Shown: positions 8,550 through 16,585 of the stretch, piece by piece
Numbering within the stretch: position 1 is the stretch's first letter
Layout of the letters: each line of letters begins with the position of its first letter
From: an uncultured delta proteobacterium
Lineage (GTDB): Bacteria; Myxococcota_A; Polyangia; Polyangiales; Polyangiaceae
DNA length: 17,176 nt
Direction: 5' to 3'
Assembly (NCBI GenBank): GCA_903893335.1
Contig: CAITLX010000334.1
Span: forward strand, 1-17,176
Made by a program: the position numbers and the translations under genes
Notes under the pieces: generated by a model
Databases searched by the model: none
What the model was told of the DNA's origin: nothing
Seen by the model: the letters and a program-made list of their open reading frames with translations, nothing else

Positions 8550-9710
8550 TCAGCCCGCCGGGCTCGTGGTGACGCTGGCGCGCTGCTCGCGCTCGATGCT
8601 CTCGAACAGCGCGCGGAAGTTGCCGTAGCCGAAGCCGCGATCCCCCTCGCGCTGGATGATCTCGTAGAAGAAGGGCCCCGCGCGCTCGTCGTCGTAGATG
8701 CTCGCGGCCTCGCGCAGGAAGATCTGCAGCATGTACTTGTCGTCGGCGCCGTCGACGAGGATCTCGAGCCGCTGCAGGTCGGCCAGCCCCTCGCGCACGT
8801 TGGTGATGCCGAGCTGCGCGAGGCGCTCGGGCATCGCGCGGTAGTAGGGCGCGGGCGTGGGGAGGAAGCCGACGCCGCGCCGCCGAAGCTCGTCGATGGT
8901 CGGCACGATGGCCGGCACGCTGAACGCCATGTGCTGGATGCCCGGCCCGTGGTTGTCCCACACGAACTTGCTGATCTGGCTCTGCCGAAGCTGCGGGCGC
9001 AGCGGCTCGTTGGTCGCGAACTTCACGCCCGACTCCGGGTCCCACATCACGATCGAGCGCAGCCCCGAGCCGTCGTCGCGCTCGCCCGCGACGTCGCGCG
9101 TGTGGAACGACACGCGCCAGAACTCCTCCATGCCGAGCACGTCGCGGTACCAGTCGACCGCCGGCTTCATCGTGAGCAGGTTCGAGGTCACGTGGTCGAT
9201 CTCGCGGAAGCCGAACGCGTTCGACGGCGCGTCGTCCGCGGGGACGGCGTCGAAGCCCGGCGCGAACGCGGCGAAGTCGGTGCGCTCGACGAAGCGGAAC
9301 GCGACGTCGCCGAGCGGGGTCGCGATCTCGAACGAGCGGTAGCGGCCGCCCGACGCGTCGCGCGCCTCGGTCGGGTCGGCGAGCACCGTCGCGCCGCGCG
9401 CCTCGAGCACGGACAGGGCGCGGTCGAGATCCGCGACGCGGAACGCGAGGCTCATCACGCCGTCGGGGTGGCGGCGCAGGTAGCGCGACGCCTTGCACGT
9501 CTGCCCGAGCGGCGTCGAGACGCACACGCGCACGTCGCCGGCGGCGTACACGCGCGAGGCCTGGCGGCTCTGCTGCGTCAGCGCCGCGCCCGAGCGCGCG
9601 ATCTCGCGGAAGTCGAGCGTGCGCCGGTAGAAGACGTCGCTGCGCTCGAGGTTCTCGACGGCGAAGTGAAACGAGTCGTACCCGAGGATGCCGACGGATC
9701 CGGACGCCAT
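8550..9710 (-). CDS. hpd: 4-Hydroxyphenylpyruvate dioxygenase
   Basis: The product has 386 residues, typical for the family. It converts 4-hydroxyphenylpyruvate to homogentisate with O2 and Fe(II), the second step of tyrosine catabolism. Two vicinal-oxygen-chelate (glyoxalase-fold) domains are present, starting near residues 10 and 168. The iron triad is in the second: H173 in REIDHVTSN, H260 in GIQHMAFS, and E350 in PFFYEIIQREGDRGFG. The C-terminal GYGNFRALFESIEREQ helix closes the active site in known members. The ATG at 9710 has GAGGG 5 nt upstream. This is the first gene of the minus-strand run and is divergent from pyrG. A candidate promoter with GCGACA and TAAGAT (17 bp apart) lies about 90 bp upstream. 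It feeds homogentisate to hmgA just downstream. Confidence 0.95.
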   Translation of the reverse strand: MASGSVGILGYDSFHFAVENLERSDVFYRRTLDFREIARSGAALTQQSRQASRVYAAGDVRVCVSTPLGQTCKASRYLRRHPDGVMSLAFRVADLDRALSVLEARGATVLADPTEARDASGGRYRSFEIATPLGDVAFRFVERTDFAAFAPGFDAVPADDAPSNAFGFREIDHVTSNLLTMKPAVDWYRDVLGMEEFWRVSFHTRDVAGERDDGSGLRSIVMWDPESGVKFATNEPLRPQLRQSQISKFVWDNHGPGIQHMAFSVPAIVPTIDELRRRGVGFLPTPAPYYRAMPERLAQLGITNVREGLADLQRLEILVDGADDKYMLQIFLREAASIYDDERAGPFFYEIIQREGDRGFGYGNFRALFESIEREQRASVTTSPAG

Positions 9711-9802
9711 GCTCGCCCTCTAGCAGGATCGCCGCGGCCCCGACACGGGCCTAAGCCGACGCTCCGGAGCACGGAGGCGCCGGGTGGCAGCGGGGATCGA
9801 GG

Positions 9803-9831
9803 ATCTTACCACCAAGCGAGGCGCGTGTCGC
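9803..9831 (-). promoter_or_regulatory. Candidate sigma-70-type promoter for hpd operon
   Basis: On the minus strand GCGACA (9831-9826) and TAAGAT (9808-9803) are separated by 17 bp, each matching four of six consensus positions. Transcription would begin near 9796 and leave a leader of about 85 nt before the hpd ATG. It lies back to back with the better pyrG promoter, with the two -35 boxes only 4 bp apart. The match is moderate and the box could be chance. Confidence 0.35.
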
Positions 9832-9835
9832 CACG

Positions 9836-9863
9836 TTGACCTCGCGGCGCGACTGCCTAGAAT
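9836..9863 (+). promoter_or_regulatory. Sigma-70-type promoter of pyrG
   Basis: TTGACC (9836-9841) and TAGAAT (9858-9863) match five of six consensus positions each and are separated by 16 bp. They stand out in GC-rich surroundings. Initiation near 9870 would give a leader of about 68 nt ending in a strong ribosome binding site. I see no run of pyrimidines at the expected start that would suggest the reiterative CTP-sensing control known for Bacillus pyrG. Confidence 0.7.
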
Positions 9864-9923
9864 CCGGCGGTCCAGGCACCTCGCTCGCGCCCGAACTCGG
9901 CGTGCTGGCGGGCCGCGGACCGC

Positions 9924-9929
9924 AAGGAG
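9924..9929 (+). promoter_or_regulatory. pyrG ribosome binding site
   Basis: AAGGAG lies 8 nt before the ATG at 9938. It is the best Shine-Dalgarno sequence in the window and fixes the pyrG start, ruling out the in-frame TTG at 9836, which is part of the -35 box. Confidence 0.85.
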
Positions 9930-9937
9930 CCGGGCCG

Positions 9938-11608
9938 ATGAGCAAGCGCACCAAGTACGTCTTCGTCACGGGGGGCGTCGTCTCGTCGATCGGCAAGGGG
10001 CTGGCCGCAGCGTCGGTCGGCGCGCTGATGGAGGCGCGCGGGCTGCGCGTGACCCACCTCAAGCTCGACCCGTACATCAACGTCGATCCCGGCACGATGT
10101 CGCCCTACCAGCACGGCGAGGTGTTCGTCACCGACGACGGCGCCGAGACCGACCTCGACCTCGGCCACTACGAGCGCTTCACCAACGCGCGCATGACGCG
10201 CCAGAGCAACTTCACGACGGGGCGCGTCTACGAGTCGGTCATCGCGCGCGAGCGACGCGGCGAGTACCTCGGCGCGACCGTGCAGGTCATCCCCCACGTC
10301 ACCGACGAGATCAAGGCGCGCATCCGCGCCGGCGCCGACGACGCCGACCTCGCGATCGTCGAGGTCGGCGGCACGGTGGGCGACATCGAGTCGCTCCCCT
10401 TCCTCGAGGCCATCCGCCAGATGCGCGTCGAGCTCGGCTGGCAGGGCTCGGTGAGCATGCACGTCACGCTCGTGCCGCACATCCCGACCGCGGGCGAGCT
10501 CAAGACGAAGCCCACGCAGCACTCCGTCAAGGAGATGCGCGAGATCGGCATCCAGCCCGACGTGCTCGTGTGCCGCTGCGACCGCCCGCTGTCGCGCGCC
10601 CTGAAGGAGAAGATCTCGCTCTTCTCGAACGTGCCGGTCGAGAGCGTCATCGCCGCGCCCGACGTCTCGTGCATCTACGAGCTGCCGCTCGTGCTGCACG
10701 CCGAGGGCATCGACGAGCAGATCGCCGAGCGGCTCAACATCTGGTCGCGGCGACCGGACCTCTCGGCCTGGCACCGCATCGTCGAGCGCTTCACCAAGCC
10801 GACGCGCGGCGCGGTGAAGATCGGCGTCGTGGGCAAGTACGTGCACCTGCGCGACTCGTACAAGTCGCTGCACGAGTCGCTCGTGCACGGCGGGCTCGCC
10901 AACGACTGCCGCGTCGACCTCGAGTACATCGACTCCGAGGCGATCGAGCGCACCGGCCCCGAGGCCGCGCTCGCGGGCCTCGACGCCATCCTCGTGCCCG
11001 GCGGCTTCGGCGACCGCGGCACCGAGGGCAAGATCGCCACCATCCGCTGGGCGCGCGACAACAAGGTGCCCTTCTTCGGCATCTGCCTCGGCATGCAGCT
11101 GGCCGTCGTCGAGTTCGCGCGGCACGTCTGCGGGCTCACGGGCGCGAGCTCGACCGAGTTCGAGGCGGCCACGACCTACCCCGTCATCGATCTGATGGTC
11201 GATCAGCGCGAGGTGCGCGAGAAGGGGGGCACCATGCGCCTGGGCGCCTACCCCTGCGTGCTGTCGCCGGGCACCCTGGCCGCCGAGGCGTACGGCACCA
11301 CCGAGATCAGCGAGCGCCACCGCCACCGCTACGAGGTCGAGAACCGCTTCCGCGATCAGCTCGTGTCCGCCGGGCTCGTGCTCTCGGGCACCTCGCCCGA
11401 CAAGCGCCTCGTCGAGATGGTCGAGCTGAAGGACCACCCCTACTTCGTCGGCTGCCAGTTTCACCCCGAGTTCAAGAGCCGCCCGCTCGCGCCCCACCCG
11501 CTCTTCTCGCGCTTCGTGCGCGCCGCGCTCGAGCAGAAGGCGACGCGCGGGGCGAAGGCGAGCAAGCAGCCCGCCGCCGCCGAGACGAAGTCCTCCAGCG
11601 TCAACTGA
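9938..11608 (+). CDS. pyrG: CTP synthase (glutamine-hydrolysing)
   Basis: The product has 556 residues (E. coli has 545). It makes CTP from UTP, ATP and glutamine, the last step of pyrimidine nucleotide synthesis. The synthetase domain opens with KYVFVTGGVVSSIGKGLAAA, containing the P-loop-like motif, followed by KLDPYINVDPGTMSP and HGEVFVTDDGAETDLDLGHYERF. The class I glutamine amidotransferase domain follows at about residue 295, with the oxyanion and nucleophile regions PGGFGDRG and FFGICLGMQ (catalytic Cys) and the His-Glu pair in QFHPEF. A Lys/Ala-rich tail of about 25 residues ends the protein, slightly longer than usual and probably disordered. Start, ribosome binding site and promoter agree. 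A hairpin follows 5 bp after the stop. Confidence 0.97.
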   Translation: MSKRTKYVFVTGGVVSSIGKGLAAASVGALMEARGLRVTHLKLDPYINVDPGTMSPYQHGEVFVTDDGAETDLDLGHYERFTNARMTRQSNFTTGRVYESVIARERRGEYLGATVQVIPHVTDEIKARIRAGADDADLAIVEVGGTVGDIESLPFLEAIRQMRVELGWQGSVSMHVTLVPHIPTAGELKTKPTQHSVKEMREIGIQPDVLVCRCDRPLSRALKEKISLFSNVPVESVIAAPDVSCIYELPLVLHAEGIDEQIAERLNIWSRRPDLSAWHRIVERFTKPTRGAVKIGVVGKYVHLRDSYKSLHESLVHGGLANDCRVDLEYIDSEAIERTGPEAALAGLDAILVPGGFGDRGTEGKIATIRWARDNKVPFFGICLGMQLAVVEFARHVCGLTGASSTEFEAATTYPVIDLMVDQREVREKGGTMRLGAYPCVLSPGTLAAEAYGTTEISERHRHRYEVENRFRDQLVSAGLVLSGTSPDKRLVEMVELKDHPYFVGCQFHPEFKSRPLAPHPLFSRFVRAALEQKATRGAKASKQPAAAETKSSSVN

Positions 11609-11613
11609 AGAGC

Positions 11614-11632
11614 GCGCCGGTAAGGCCGGCGC
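11614..11632 (+). terminator. GC-rich hairpin after pyrG
   Basis: Arms 11614-11620 (GCGCCGG) and 11626-11632 (CCGGCGC) form a perfect 7 bp stem with a TAAGG loop, starting 5 bp after the pyrG stop. No T tract follows, so intrinsic termination would be inefficient; it may be a 3'-end stabilising hairpin or a Rho-assisted end. Its position supports a transcript end here, since a new promoter follows at 11691. Confidence 0.45.
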
Positions 11633-11690
11633 ATCGACGGATGCGAACGTCGGCTCGGCCGCGCGGCATCGAACGACGCGACGGCGTCCG

Positions 11691-11720
11691 TTGACAGGCG
11701 CGGAGCACCCCCCGTCTACT
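11691..11720 (+). promoter_or_regulatory. Promoter of first esterase gene, probably giving a leaderless mRNA
   Basis: A perfect TTGACA (11691-11696) is followed after 18 bp by TCTACT (11715-11720, four of six -10 positions). The -10 box ends only 6 bp before the ATG at 11727, so initiation would fall on or next to the start codon. No Shine-Dalgarno precedes that ATG, which fits a leaderless transcript. Confidence 0.55.
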
Positions 11721-11726
11721 CGCTCG

Positions 11727-12977
11727 ATGCTCGTTCGTCGCGCCCACGCTGCCCACGCTCTGCTGCTCGCCCTCGCCGCCGGAGGCTGCGGCGGCTCGGC
11801 CATCGACGAAGCGCTCGCGGCGCCCGACGACGCCGGCGCGGTCGATGCCGCGACCGACACCGCCCTCGACGCGAGCGCCGAGGGCAGCGCCGACGTCGCG
11901 GTCGACGTCGCGGTCGACGTCGCTGCCGACACCGCAGCCGAGGGCGCGGCCGACGCGGCGCCCGACGTCGCCGCCGACACGACCGCCGAGGCGGCGCCCG
12001 CGTGGGACGGCGGCTTCGGCGCGCCCATCCAGGCGACGAACGACCAGTGGACGTGGGTGCCCTTCAGCGACGCGTTCTGCGGCAACGGCTCGACGACGGG
12101 CCTCGGCGTGCAGCCGACGACGCGCTCGGACAAACTCCTCATCTACCTCGAGGGGGGCGGCGCCTGCTGGGACGCGCTCACCTGCAACATCCTCAACACC
12201 GCCTCCAACCTCAACGGCTACGGCGCGTCGAGCTTCGGCAGCGGGCCAGGCTCGGGCATCTTCAACCGCGCCGACACCGACAACCCCTTCCGCGACTACA
12301 GCTTCGTCTACGTGCCGTACTGCACCGGCGACGTGCACGCGGGCGACAACGTCGCGTCGTACGGCACGCGCCACGTCGGCTTCGCGAACATGACGGCGTT
12401 CCTCAAGCGCATCGCGCCGACGTTCGCCGCCTCGTCGCAGGTCGTGCTCAGCGGGTCGAGCGCGGGGGGCTTCGGCGCGCTGTGGAACTTCGTGCAGACC
12501 CAGCAGGCGTTCGGCGCGACGCACGTCGACCTCGTCGACGACTCGGGCCCGCCGCTGCGACCGCCGTACATGGGCATCTCGCTGCAGCAGACGTGGAACA
12601 CCGTCTGGGGGCTCACCAAGACGATGCCGGCGCAGTGCCCGACGTGCAACACCACCGACGGCCTGCACAACCTCGTGCCGACCATCGCGGCGATGTACCC
12701 CGACCACCGCCTGGCGCTCATCAGCAGCCAGCAGGACCAGGTCATCAGCACCTTCTTCGGCATCGGCGGCCTGCAGATGCAGACCGGGCTCGACGACTTC
12801 GCCGACGTCGTGGCCGCCCCGCTCGCCAACTTCAAGGTCTTCTACGTGACCGGCTCGCACCACACCTGGCTCGGCGAGAACCCGGTCGGCAAGACGACGA
12901 CCGCGGGCGTGACGCTCAGCGCGTTCCTGCGCCGCGAGGTGACGGGCGACGCCGCCTGGGCCTCCGTCCGTCCCTGA
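11727..12977 (+). CDS. Notum/pectin acetylesterase-family lipoprotein (esterase A)
   Basis: The product has 416 residues. A basic N-terminus and hydrophobic stretch lead to the lipobox LAAGGC with C21 as the lipidated residue, so it is an exported lipoprotein. Residues of about 24-90 are an Asp/Ala-rich low-complexity linker. The catalytic domain has the family's oxyanion motif YLEGGGACWD, nucleophile S245 in SGSSAGGFG, D337 in SSQQDQVIS and H379 in GSHHTWLG, a complete alpha/beta-hydrolase triad. Paired cysteines (GACW, CPTCN) look like disulphides. The family includes plant pectin acetylesterases and animal Notum, which removes palmitoleate from Wnt; the substrate here is unknown. The ATG at 11727 is preferred over the in-frame TTG at 11691, which belongs to the -35 box. 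A paralogue sits at 15319-16533. Confidence 0.85.
   Translation: MLVRRAHAAHALLLALAAGGCGGSAIDEALAAPDDAGAVDAATDTALDASAEGSADVAVDVAVDVAADTAAEGAADAAPDVAADTTAEAAPAWDGGFGAPIQATNDQWTWVPFSDAFCGNGSTTGLGVQPTTRSDKLLIYLEGGGACWDALTCNILNTASNLNGYGASSFGSGPGSGIFNRADTDNPFRDYSFVYVPYCTGDVHAGDNVASYGTRHVGFANMTAFLKRIAPTFAASSQVVLSGSSAGGFGALWNFVQTQQAFGATHVDLVDDSGPPLRPPYMGISLQQTWNTVWGLTKTMPAQCPTCNTTDGLHNLVPTIAAMYPDHRLALISSQQDQVISTFFGIGGLQMQTGLDDFADVVAAPLANFKVFYVTGSHHTWLGENPVGKTTTAGVTLSAFLRREVTGDAAWASVRP
11892..11922 (+). repeat. 12 bp tandem repeat in the Asp/Ala linker of esterase A
   Basis: The unit GACGTCGCGGTC occurs twice in tandem (11892-11903, 11904-11915) with a partial third copy, encoding DVAVDVAVDVA. It lies in the low-complexity linker between lipid anchor and catalytic domain. 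Such repeats can change length by slippage without breaking the frame, since the unit is four codons. Confidence 0.7.
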
Positions 12978-12984
12978 CCCTCCG

Positions 12985-13040
12985 GGCGCGCCGAGGCGCG
13001 CCGAGCGGGGCGCCGAAGACGCGCGCATTCGCCGCTCGGC
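12985..13040. repeat. Overlapping inverted repeats between esterase A and udk
   Basis: Two tandem copies of the palindrome GGCGCGCC (12985-12992, 12995-13002) can fold on each other. A perfect 9 bp inverted repeat, GCCGAGCGG (13000-13008) with CCGCTCGGC (13032-13040), spans the next 41 bp and overlaps the second palindrome by 3 bp. The two folds would exclude each other in part. They sit after the esterase stop and end 22 bp before the udk start, so they could serve as a terminator or as a control element for udk. No T tract is present. Confidence 0.4.
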
Positions 13041-13062
13041 CCCCGTGATAAGGGCGCGGGCC

Positions 13063-13680
<618 letters not shown>

Positions 13681-13681
13681 G

Positions 13682-13719
13682 CCTCGAGCGCACGCGCCAC
13701 GCGGCGTCCGCTCGCGAGG
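13682..13719. terminator. Possible bidirectional terminator between udk and desaturase
   Basis: In the 40 bp between the convergent stops, CCTCGAGCG (13682-13690) pairs with CGCT (13709-13712) plus CGAGG (13715-13719), leaving a 2 nt bulge and an 18 nt loop. Nine base pairs in a convergent gap suit a shared terminator, but there is no T tract on either strand. Confidence 0.35.
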
Positions 13720-13720
13720 G

Positions 13721-14629
13721 TCACCCCGCAGCGTCGGCGCGCGGCGCGAGCGAGAGCGGGCTCGCAGCGGCGGCGGGTGCAGCGGGGGCGCGCGCAGCGA
13801 CGGGGCGCGCCTCGAGGACGTGGCGCGGCGGCGAGCGCAGGTCCCACACGACGCCCACGCTCGCGAGCAGGCGCAAGAGGTAGTAGCTAGCGTCGAGCTC
13901 CCACCAGAAGAAGCCCTGGTTGGCGCTGTTCGGGTAGTGGTGGTGGTTGTTGTGCCAGCCCTCGCCCATGGTGACGAGCGCGAGCCAGAGGTTGTTGCGG
14001 CTCGTGTCGTTCGTCTCGTAGCGGCGCGAGCCGAACACGTGCGAGAGCGAGTTGATGGTGAACGTGCCGTGCAGCAGCGCGCACGTCGAGACGACGTAGC
14101 CCCACAGGAAGCCGTCGAAGCCGCGCAGCAGGGCGGGCAGCGCCATCGCGATCGCCACGCCGATCCAGTGGTAGCGATCGACGAAGCGGATCTCGGGGTA
14201 CTTCGCGAAATCGGGCACGAGATCGAGGCGCGTCTCCTCGTGCTCGGAGCTGAGCCACCAGCCCATGTGCGACCAGAAGAAGCCGCGCTGCTTGGGGCTG
14301 TGCACGTCCTTCGGGGTGTCCGACCAGCGGTGGTGGATGCGGTGCACCGCGCTCCACCAGAGCGGACCCTTCTGCGTCGCGCTCGTGCCGACCAGCGCGA
14401 GCACGAACTGGAAGGCGCGCGACGTCTTGAAGGCGCGGTGCGCGAAGTAGCGGTGGTAGCCTGCGGTGATCGCGAACATGCGCACGAAGTACGACCCCAC
14501 CGCGAGCGCGACGAGCCCGACGTCGGCGCCGCGCACGAGGGCCCACACCGTGGCGGCGTGGATCAGCGTGATGCCGAGGACGTTGACCGGAGAGGCGAAG
14601 CGGGGCGCGCGGGCGGCGGAGTCGGACAC
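13721..14629 (-). CDS. Delta9-type acyl-CoA (stearoyl-CoA-like) fatty acid desaturase
   Basis: The product has 302 residues. It is an integral membrane di-iron enzyme that puts a cis double bond into a saturated acyl chain. All three histidine boxes are present: HRYFAH (59-64), HRIHH (96-100) and HNNHH (226-230), plus the extra NSLSH (H197) typical of the SCD-like class. Hydrophobic pairs at about 15-55, 70-90 and 155-190 fit the four-helix topology. The Ala/Pro-rich last 30 residues are probably disordered. An electron donor (cytochrome b5 or ferredoxin) is not fused or adjacent. The start is GTG at 14629, without a Shine-Dalgarno but with TAGATT ending 7 nt upstream. The SRPBCC gene lies 83 bp upstream in the same direction. 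Acyl-CoA versus acyl-lipid substrate cannot be decided by sequence alone. Confidence 0.9.
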   Translation of the reverse strand: MSDSAARAPRFASPVNVLGITLIHAATVWALVRGADVGLVALAVGSYFVRMFAITAGYHRYFAHRAFKTSRAFQFVLALVGTSATQKGPLWWSAVHRIHHRWSDTPKDVHSPKQRGFFWSHMGWWLSSEHEETRLDLVPDFAKYPEIRFVDRYHWIGVAIAMALPALLRGFDGFLWGYVVSTCALLHGTFTINSLSHVFGSRRYETNDTSRNNLWLALVTMGEGWHNNHHHYPNSANQGFFWWELDASYYLLRLLASVGVVWDLRSPPRHVLEARPVAARAPAAPAAAASPLSLAPRADAAG

Positions 14630-14712
14630 GCCACGAAATCTAGCGAAGCCCGTTCGGCGTGGCCTCTCGGGCAGGTCATTTCTCCGTCATGGCGCGCCGC
14701 GCCTGCGCGCGC

Positions 14713-15240
14713 TCAGCCCTTGCCGACGACCTCGTCGAGGAAGCGCTGGAGCACGTCGGCCTCGGCGTCGAGCAGCTTGTGCGCCTCGCTGTGGATGAGC
14801 CGCTCGGCGAGCGCGCCGACGGGGCGCAGGAACATGGGGAGCCCCGTGATCTCGAGCGTGCCGGTCGTGCGCCGCTCGCAGCGACCTCCGACGTCGCGGA
14901 AGGTCATCGTGCCGCGGTTGATGAGGTGCGCGGCGACGCCGGCGACGGTGGGCACGTTCTTGAACTCGCAGCGGTGGGCGGCGAGATCGAACGTCGACTC
15001 CTCGACGAACGCCAGGTACTCCGGCGGCACCTTCTTCGGCCCCACGCTCTCGATGATGGGCTTGGGGCGGTAGCGCACGCGGCGCTCGACCTTGGTGCCG
15101 ACCTCCTTGCGCTCGAGCACGACGGCCTCCTGCATCTTCGGGTGGTGCCCGAGCAGGAACGCCGGGAAGCGCTCGTCGAGCATGGCCTTCTCGACGACGT
15201 CGACGGGGGCGCGGAACGTGTGGGTGAACTCGAAGTGCAT
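14713..15240 (-). CDS. SRPBCC-superfamily (DUF2505-like) protein
   Basis: The product has 175 residues with no signal peptide. The opening FEFTHTFRAPVDVVEKAMLD is the standard first strand and helix of a START/SRPBCC (Bet v1-like) fold. Further strands include RKEVGTKVERRVRYRP, ESTFDLAAHRCEFK and RGTMTFRDVGGRCERRTTGTLEI, then a long C-terminal helix, LAERLIHSEAHKLLDAEADVLQRFLDEV. These proteins enclose a hydrophobic cavity that binds lipids or other small hydrophobic molecules. DUF2505 is the closest family I recall, from actinobacteria and myxobacteria. The ATG at 15240 has AAGGGG 7 nt upstream, which decides the start; the frame is open further upstream but that region is the antisense of esterase B. 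It is divergent from esterase B (78 bp gap) and upstream of the desaturase, so a lipid-related task is plausible but unproven. Confidence 0.65.
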   Translation of the reverse strand: MHFEFTHTFRAPVDVVEKAMLDERFPAFLLGHHPKMQEAVVLERKEVGTKVERRVRYRPKPIIESVGPKKVPPEYLAFVEESTFDLAAHRCEFKNVPTVAGVAAHLINRGTMTFRDVGGRCERRTTGTLEITGLPMFLRPVGALAERLIHSEAHKLLDAEADVLQRFLDEVVGKG

Positions 15241-15318
15241 CGCTTCGCCCCTTAGCCGATCTCCGGGGCGTTCGCACGTTCGCGGTGACCCTCGCCCGGT
15301 TCGGGTAGTCTCGTCGCC

Positions 15319-16533
15319 ATGCGCCTCTCGCCGAGCCTGGGACCGCTGTTCGCCGCCATCGTCGCCCTGGCCGCCGTGGCCACGACCGGCTGCGGGTCGT
15401 CCTCCGACGAGCCCGCCGCCGCAGCCGTGCCCCCCAATCCGTTCCAGGAGGTGGTCGACCGCGGGCTCGGCAAGTACGTCGGCAAGGCGAAGGTCGTGGC
15501 GACCGACGCGACCTCGCAGCCGGGCGTCGTCACCTACGAGTTCGACCCCGCGAGCGGGCCGCGCTGCCTGTCGGGCGACCCCTACCGCATGTCGGTGCGC
15601 GACCGCGGCTCGGACGACCTCTTCCTCTTCCTGCAAGGGGGCGGCGCGTGCTGGTCCACCTACTGCCTGGCCATCACCAAGGCGCCGCCGGGCATCCCGA
15701 AGCTCGACGTGCTCGACCCCGACAAGCCCACCAACCCGGTGCGCGACCTCACGACCGTCTACCTGCCCTACTGCGACGGTTCGATGTTCGCCGGCGACGC
15801 CGAGAGCGACTCCGACCACGACGGCAAGATCGACCGCTGGCAGCACGGCTTGCAGAACCTCTCGGCCGCCATCGACGTCGCCTACGCCGCCAAGGCCGCG
15901 CCGAGGCGCGTGGTGCTCGCCGGCTCGAGCGGCGGCGGCTACGGCACCATCCTCGCCGCGCTGCTGGTGCGGACGCGCTGGCCGTCGGCCGAGCTTCTGG
16001 TCATCGACGACGCGGGCATCGGCCTCGGCAAGCCTGGCGACGCGTCGTTCATCGACGCCATCGTGGACGAGCTCGCGATCCGGCCGCTGCTGCCCGCGTC
16101 GTGCCCCGACTGCACCGCCAACGGCCACATCACCCGCATGGTCGCCTGGGAGCTCGCGCACGACCCGAAGCTGCGCATCTCGGCGTTCAGCTCGTACGGC
16201 GATCAGGTCATCTCCGACGTGTTCCTCGGCATCGACGCCGCGACGTTCGAGCAGGCGCTGCGCGCGGAGACGGGCGCGCTGCACGACGCCACGCCCGATC
16301 GCTACCGGCGCTTCCTCGTCAAGGGGCGCATGCACACGACGCTGCTCGGCACCATCGACGGCATCATCGGCACCGATTTCACCGCCGTGAAGCTGCCGCC
16401 CGGAGCCGCCGCGAAGCTCGCCGGCCTGCAGATCGGCTCCATCGACGGCACCATGGTCGGCGGCGTCTCGGTCGCCACCTGGGTCGGCGCGATGCTCCGC
16501 GGCGAGCCCGCGTGGGACGACCGCCTGGAGTGA
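15319..16533 (+). CDS. Notum/pectin acetylesterase-family lipoprotein (esterase B)
   Basis: The product has 404 residues. A hydrophobic segment ends in a lipobox-like ATTGC with C25 as the lipidated cysteine, followed by GSSSDEP, giving a surface or periplasmic lipoprotein with only a short linker. The catalytic domain repeats the order seen in esterase A: FLQGGGACWSTYC, S204 in AGSSGGGYG, the IDDAG strand, the SCPDCTANGH cysteine pair, D295 in SSYGDQVIS and H339 in GRMHTTLLG. It is clearly a diverged paralogue, with the same spacing between motifs but little identity elsewhere. It also has an insert with DAESDSDHDGKIDRWQ (about residues 155-175), which looks like a calcium-binding Asp-rich loop. 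The ATG at 15319 has no Shine-Dalgarno; TAGTCT ends 7 nt upstream. Substrate unknown. Confidence 0.85.
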   Translation: MRLSPSLGPLFAAIVALAAVATTGCGSSSDEPAAAAVPPNPFQEVVDRGLGKYVGKAKVVATDATSQPGVVTYEFDPASGPRCLSGDPYRMSVRDRGSDDLFLFLQGGGACWSTYCLAITKAPPGIPKLDVLDPDKPTNPVRDLTTVYLPYCDGSMFAGDAESDSDHDGKIDRWQHGLQNLSAAIDVAYAAKAAPRRVVLAGSSGGGYGTILAALLVRTRWPSAELLVIDDAGIGLGKPGDASFIDAIVDELAIRPLLPASCPDCTANGHITRMVAWELAHDPKLRISAFSSYGDQVISDVFLGIDAATFEQALRAETGALHDATPDRYRRFLVKGRMHTTLLGTIDGIIGTDFTAVKLPPGAAAKLAGLQIGSIDGTMVGGVSVATWVGAMLRGEPAWDDRLE

Positions 16534-16585
16534 CCGCAGCCGCGCGGTTGAGCCGCGGGGCGTTGCGTACCAAGCTCTGCCGCCC

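Noticed and set aside
8518..9525. Extension of the hmgA frame upstream to 9525
   Set aside because: It lies inside hpd, whose motifs are complete; the ATG at 8517 gives the normal family length.
9761..9770. 10 bp palindrome GCTCCGGAGC in the hpd leader
   Set aside because: A palindrome of this length is expected more than once by chance in a window this size, so alone it does not support an operator.
9857..12142. 761-codon open frame on the - strand opposite pyrG
   Set aside because: pyrG is unmistakable on the + strand over this interval; the antisense product is low-complexity and shows no domain.
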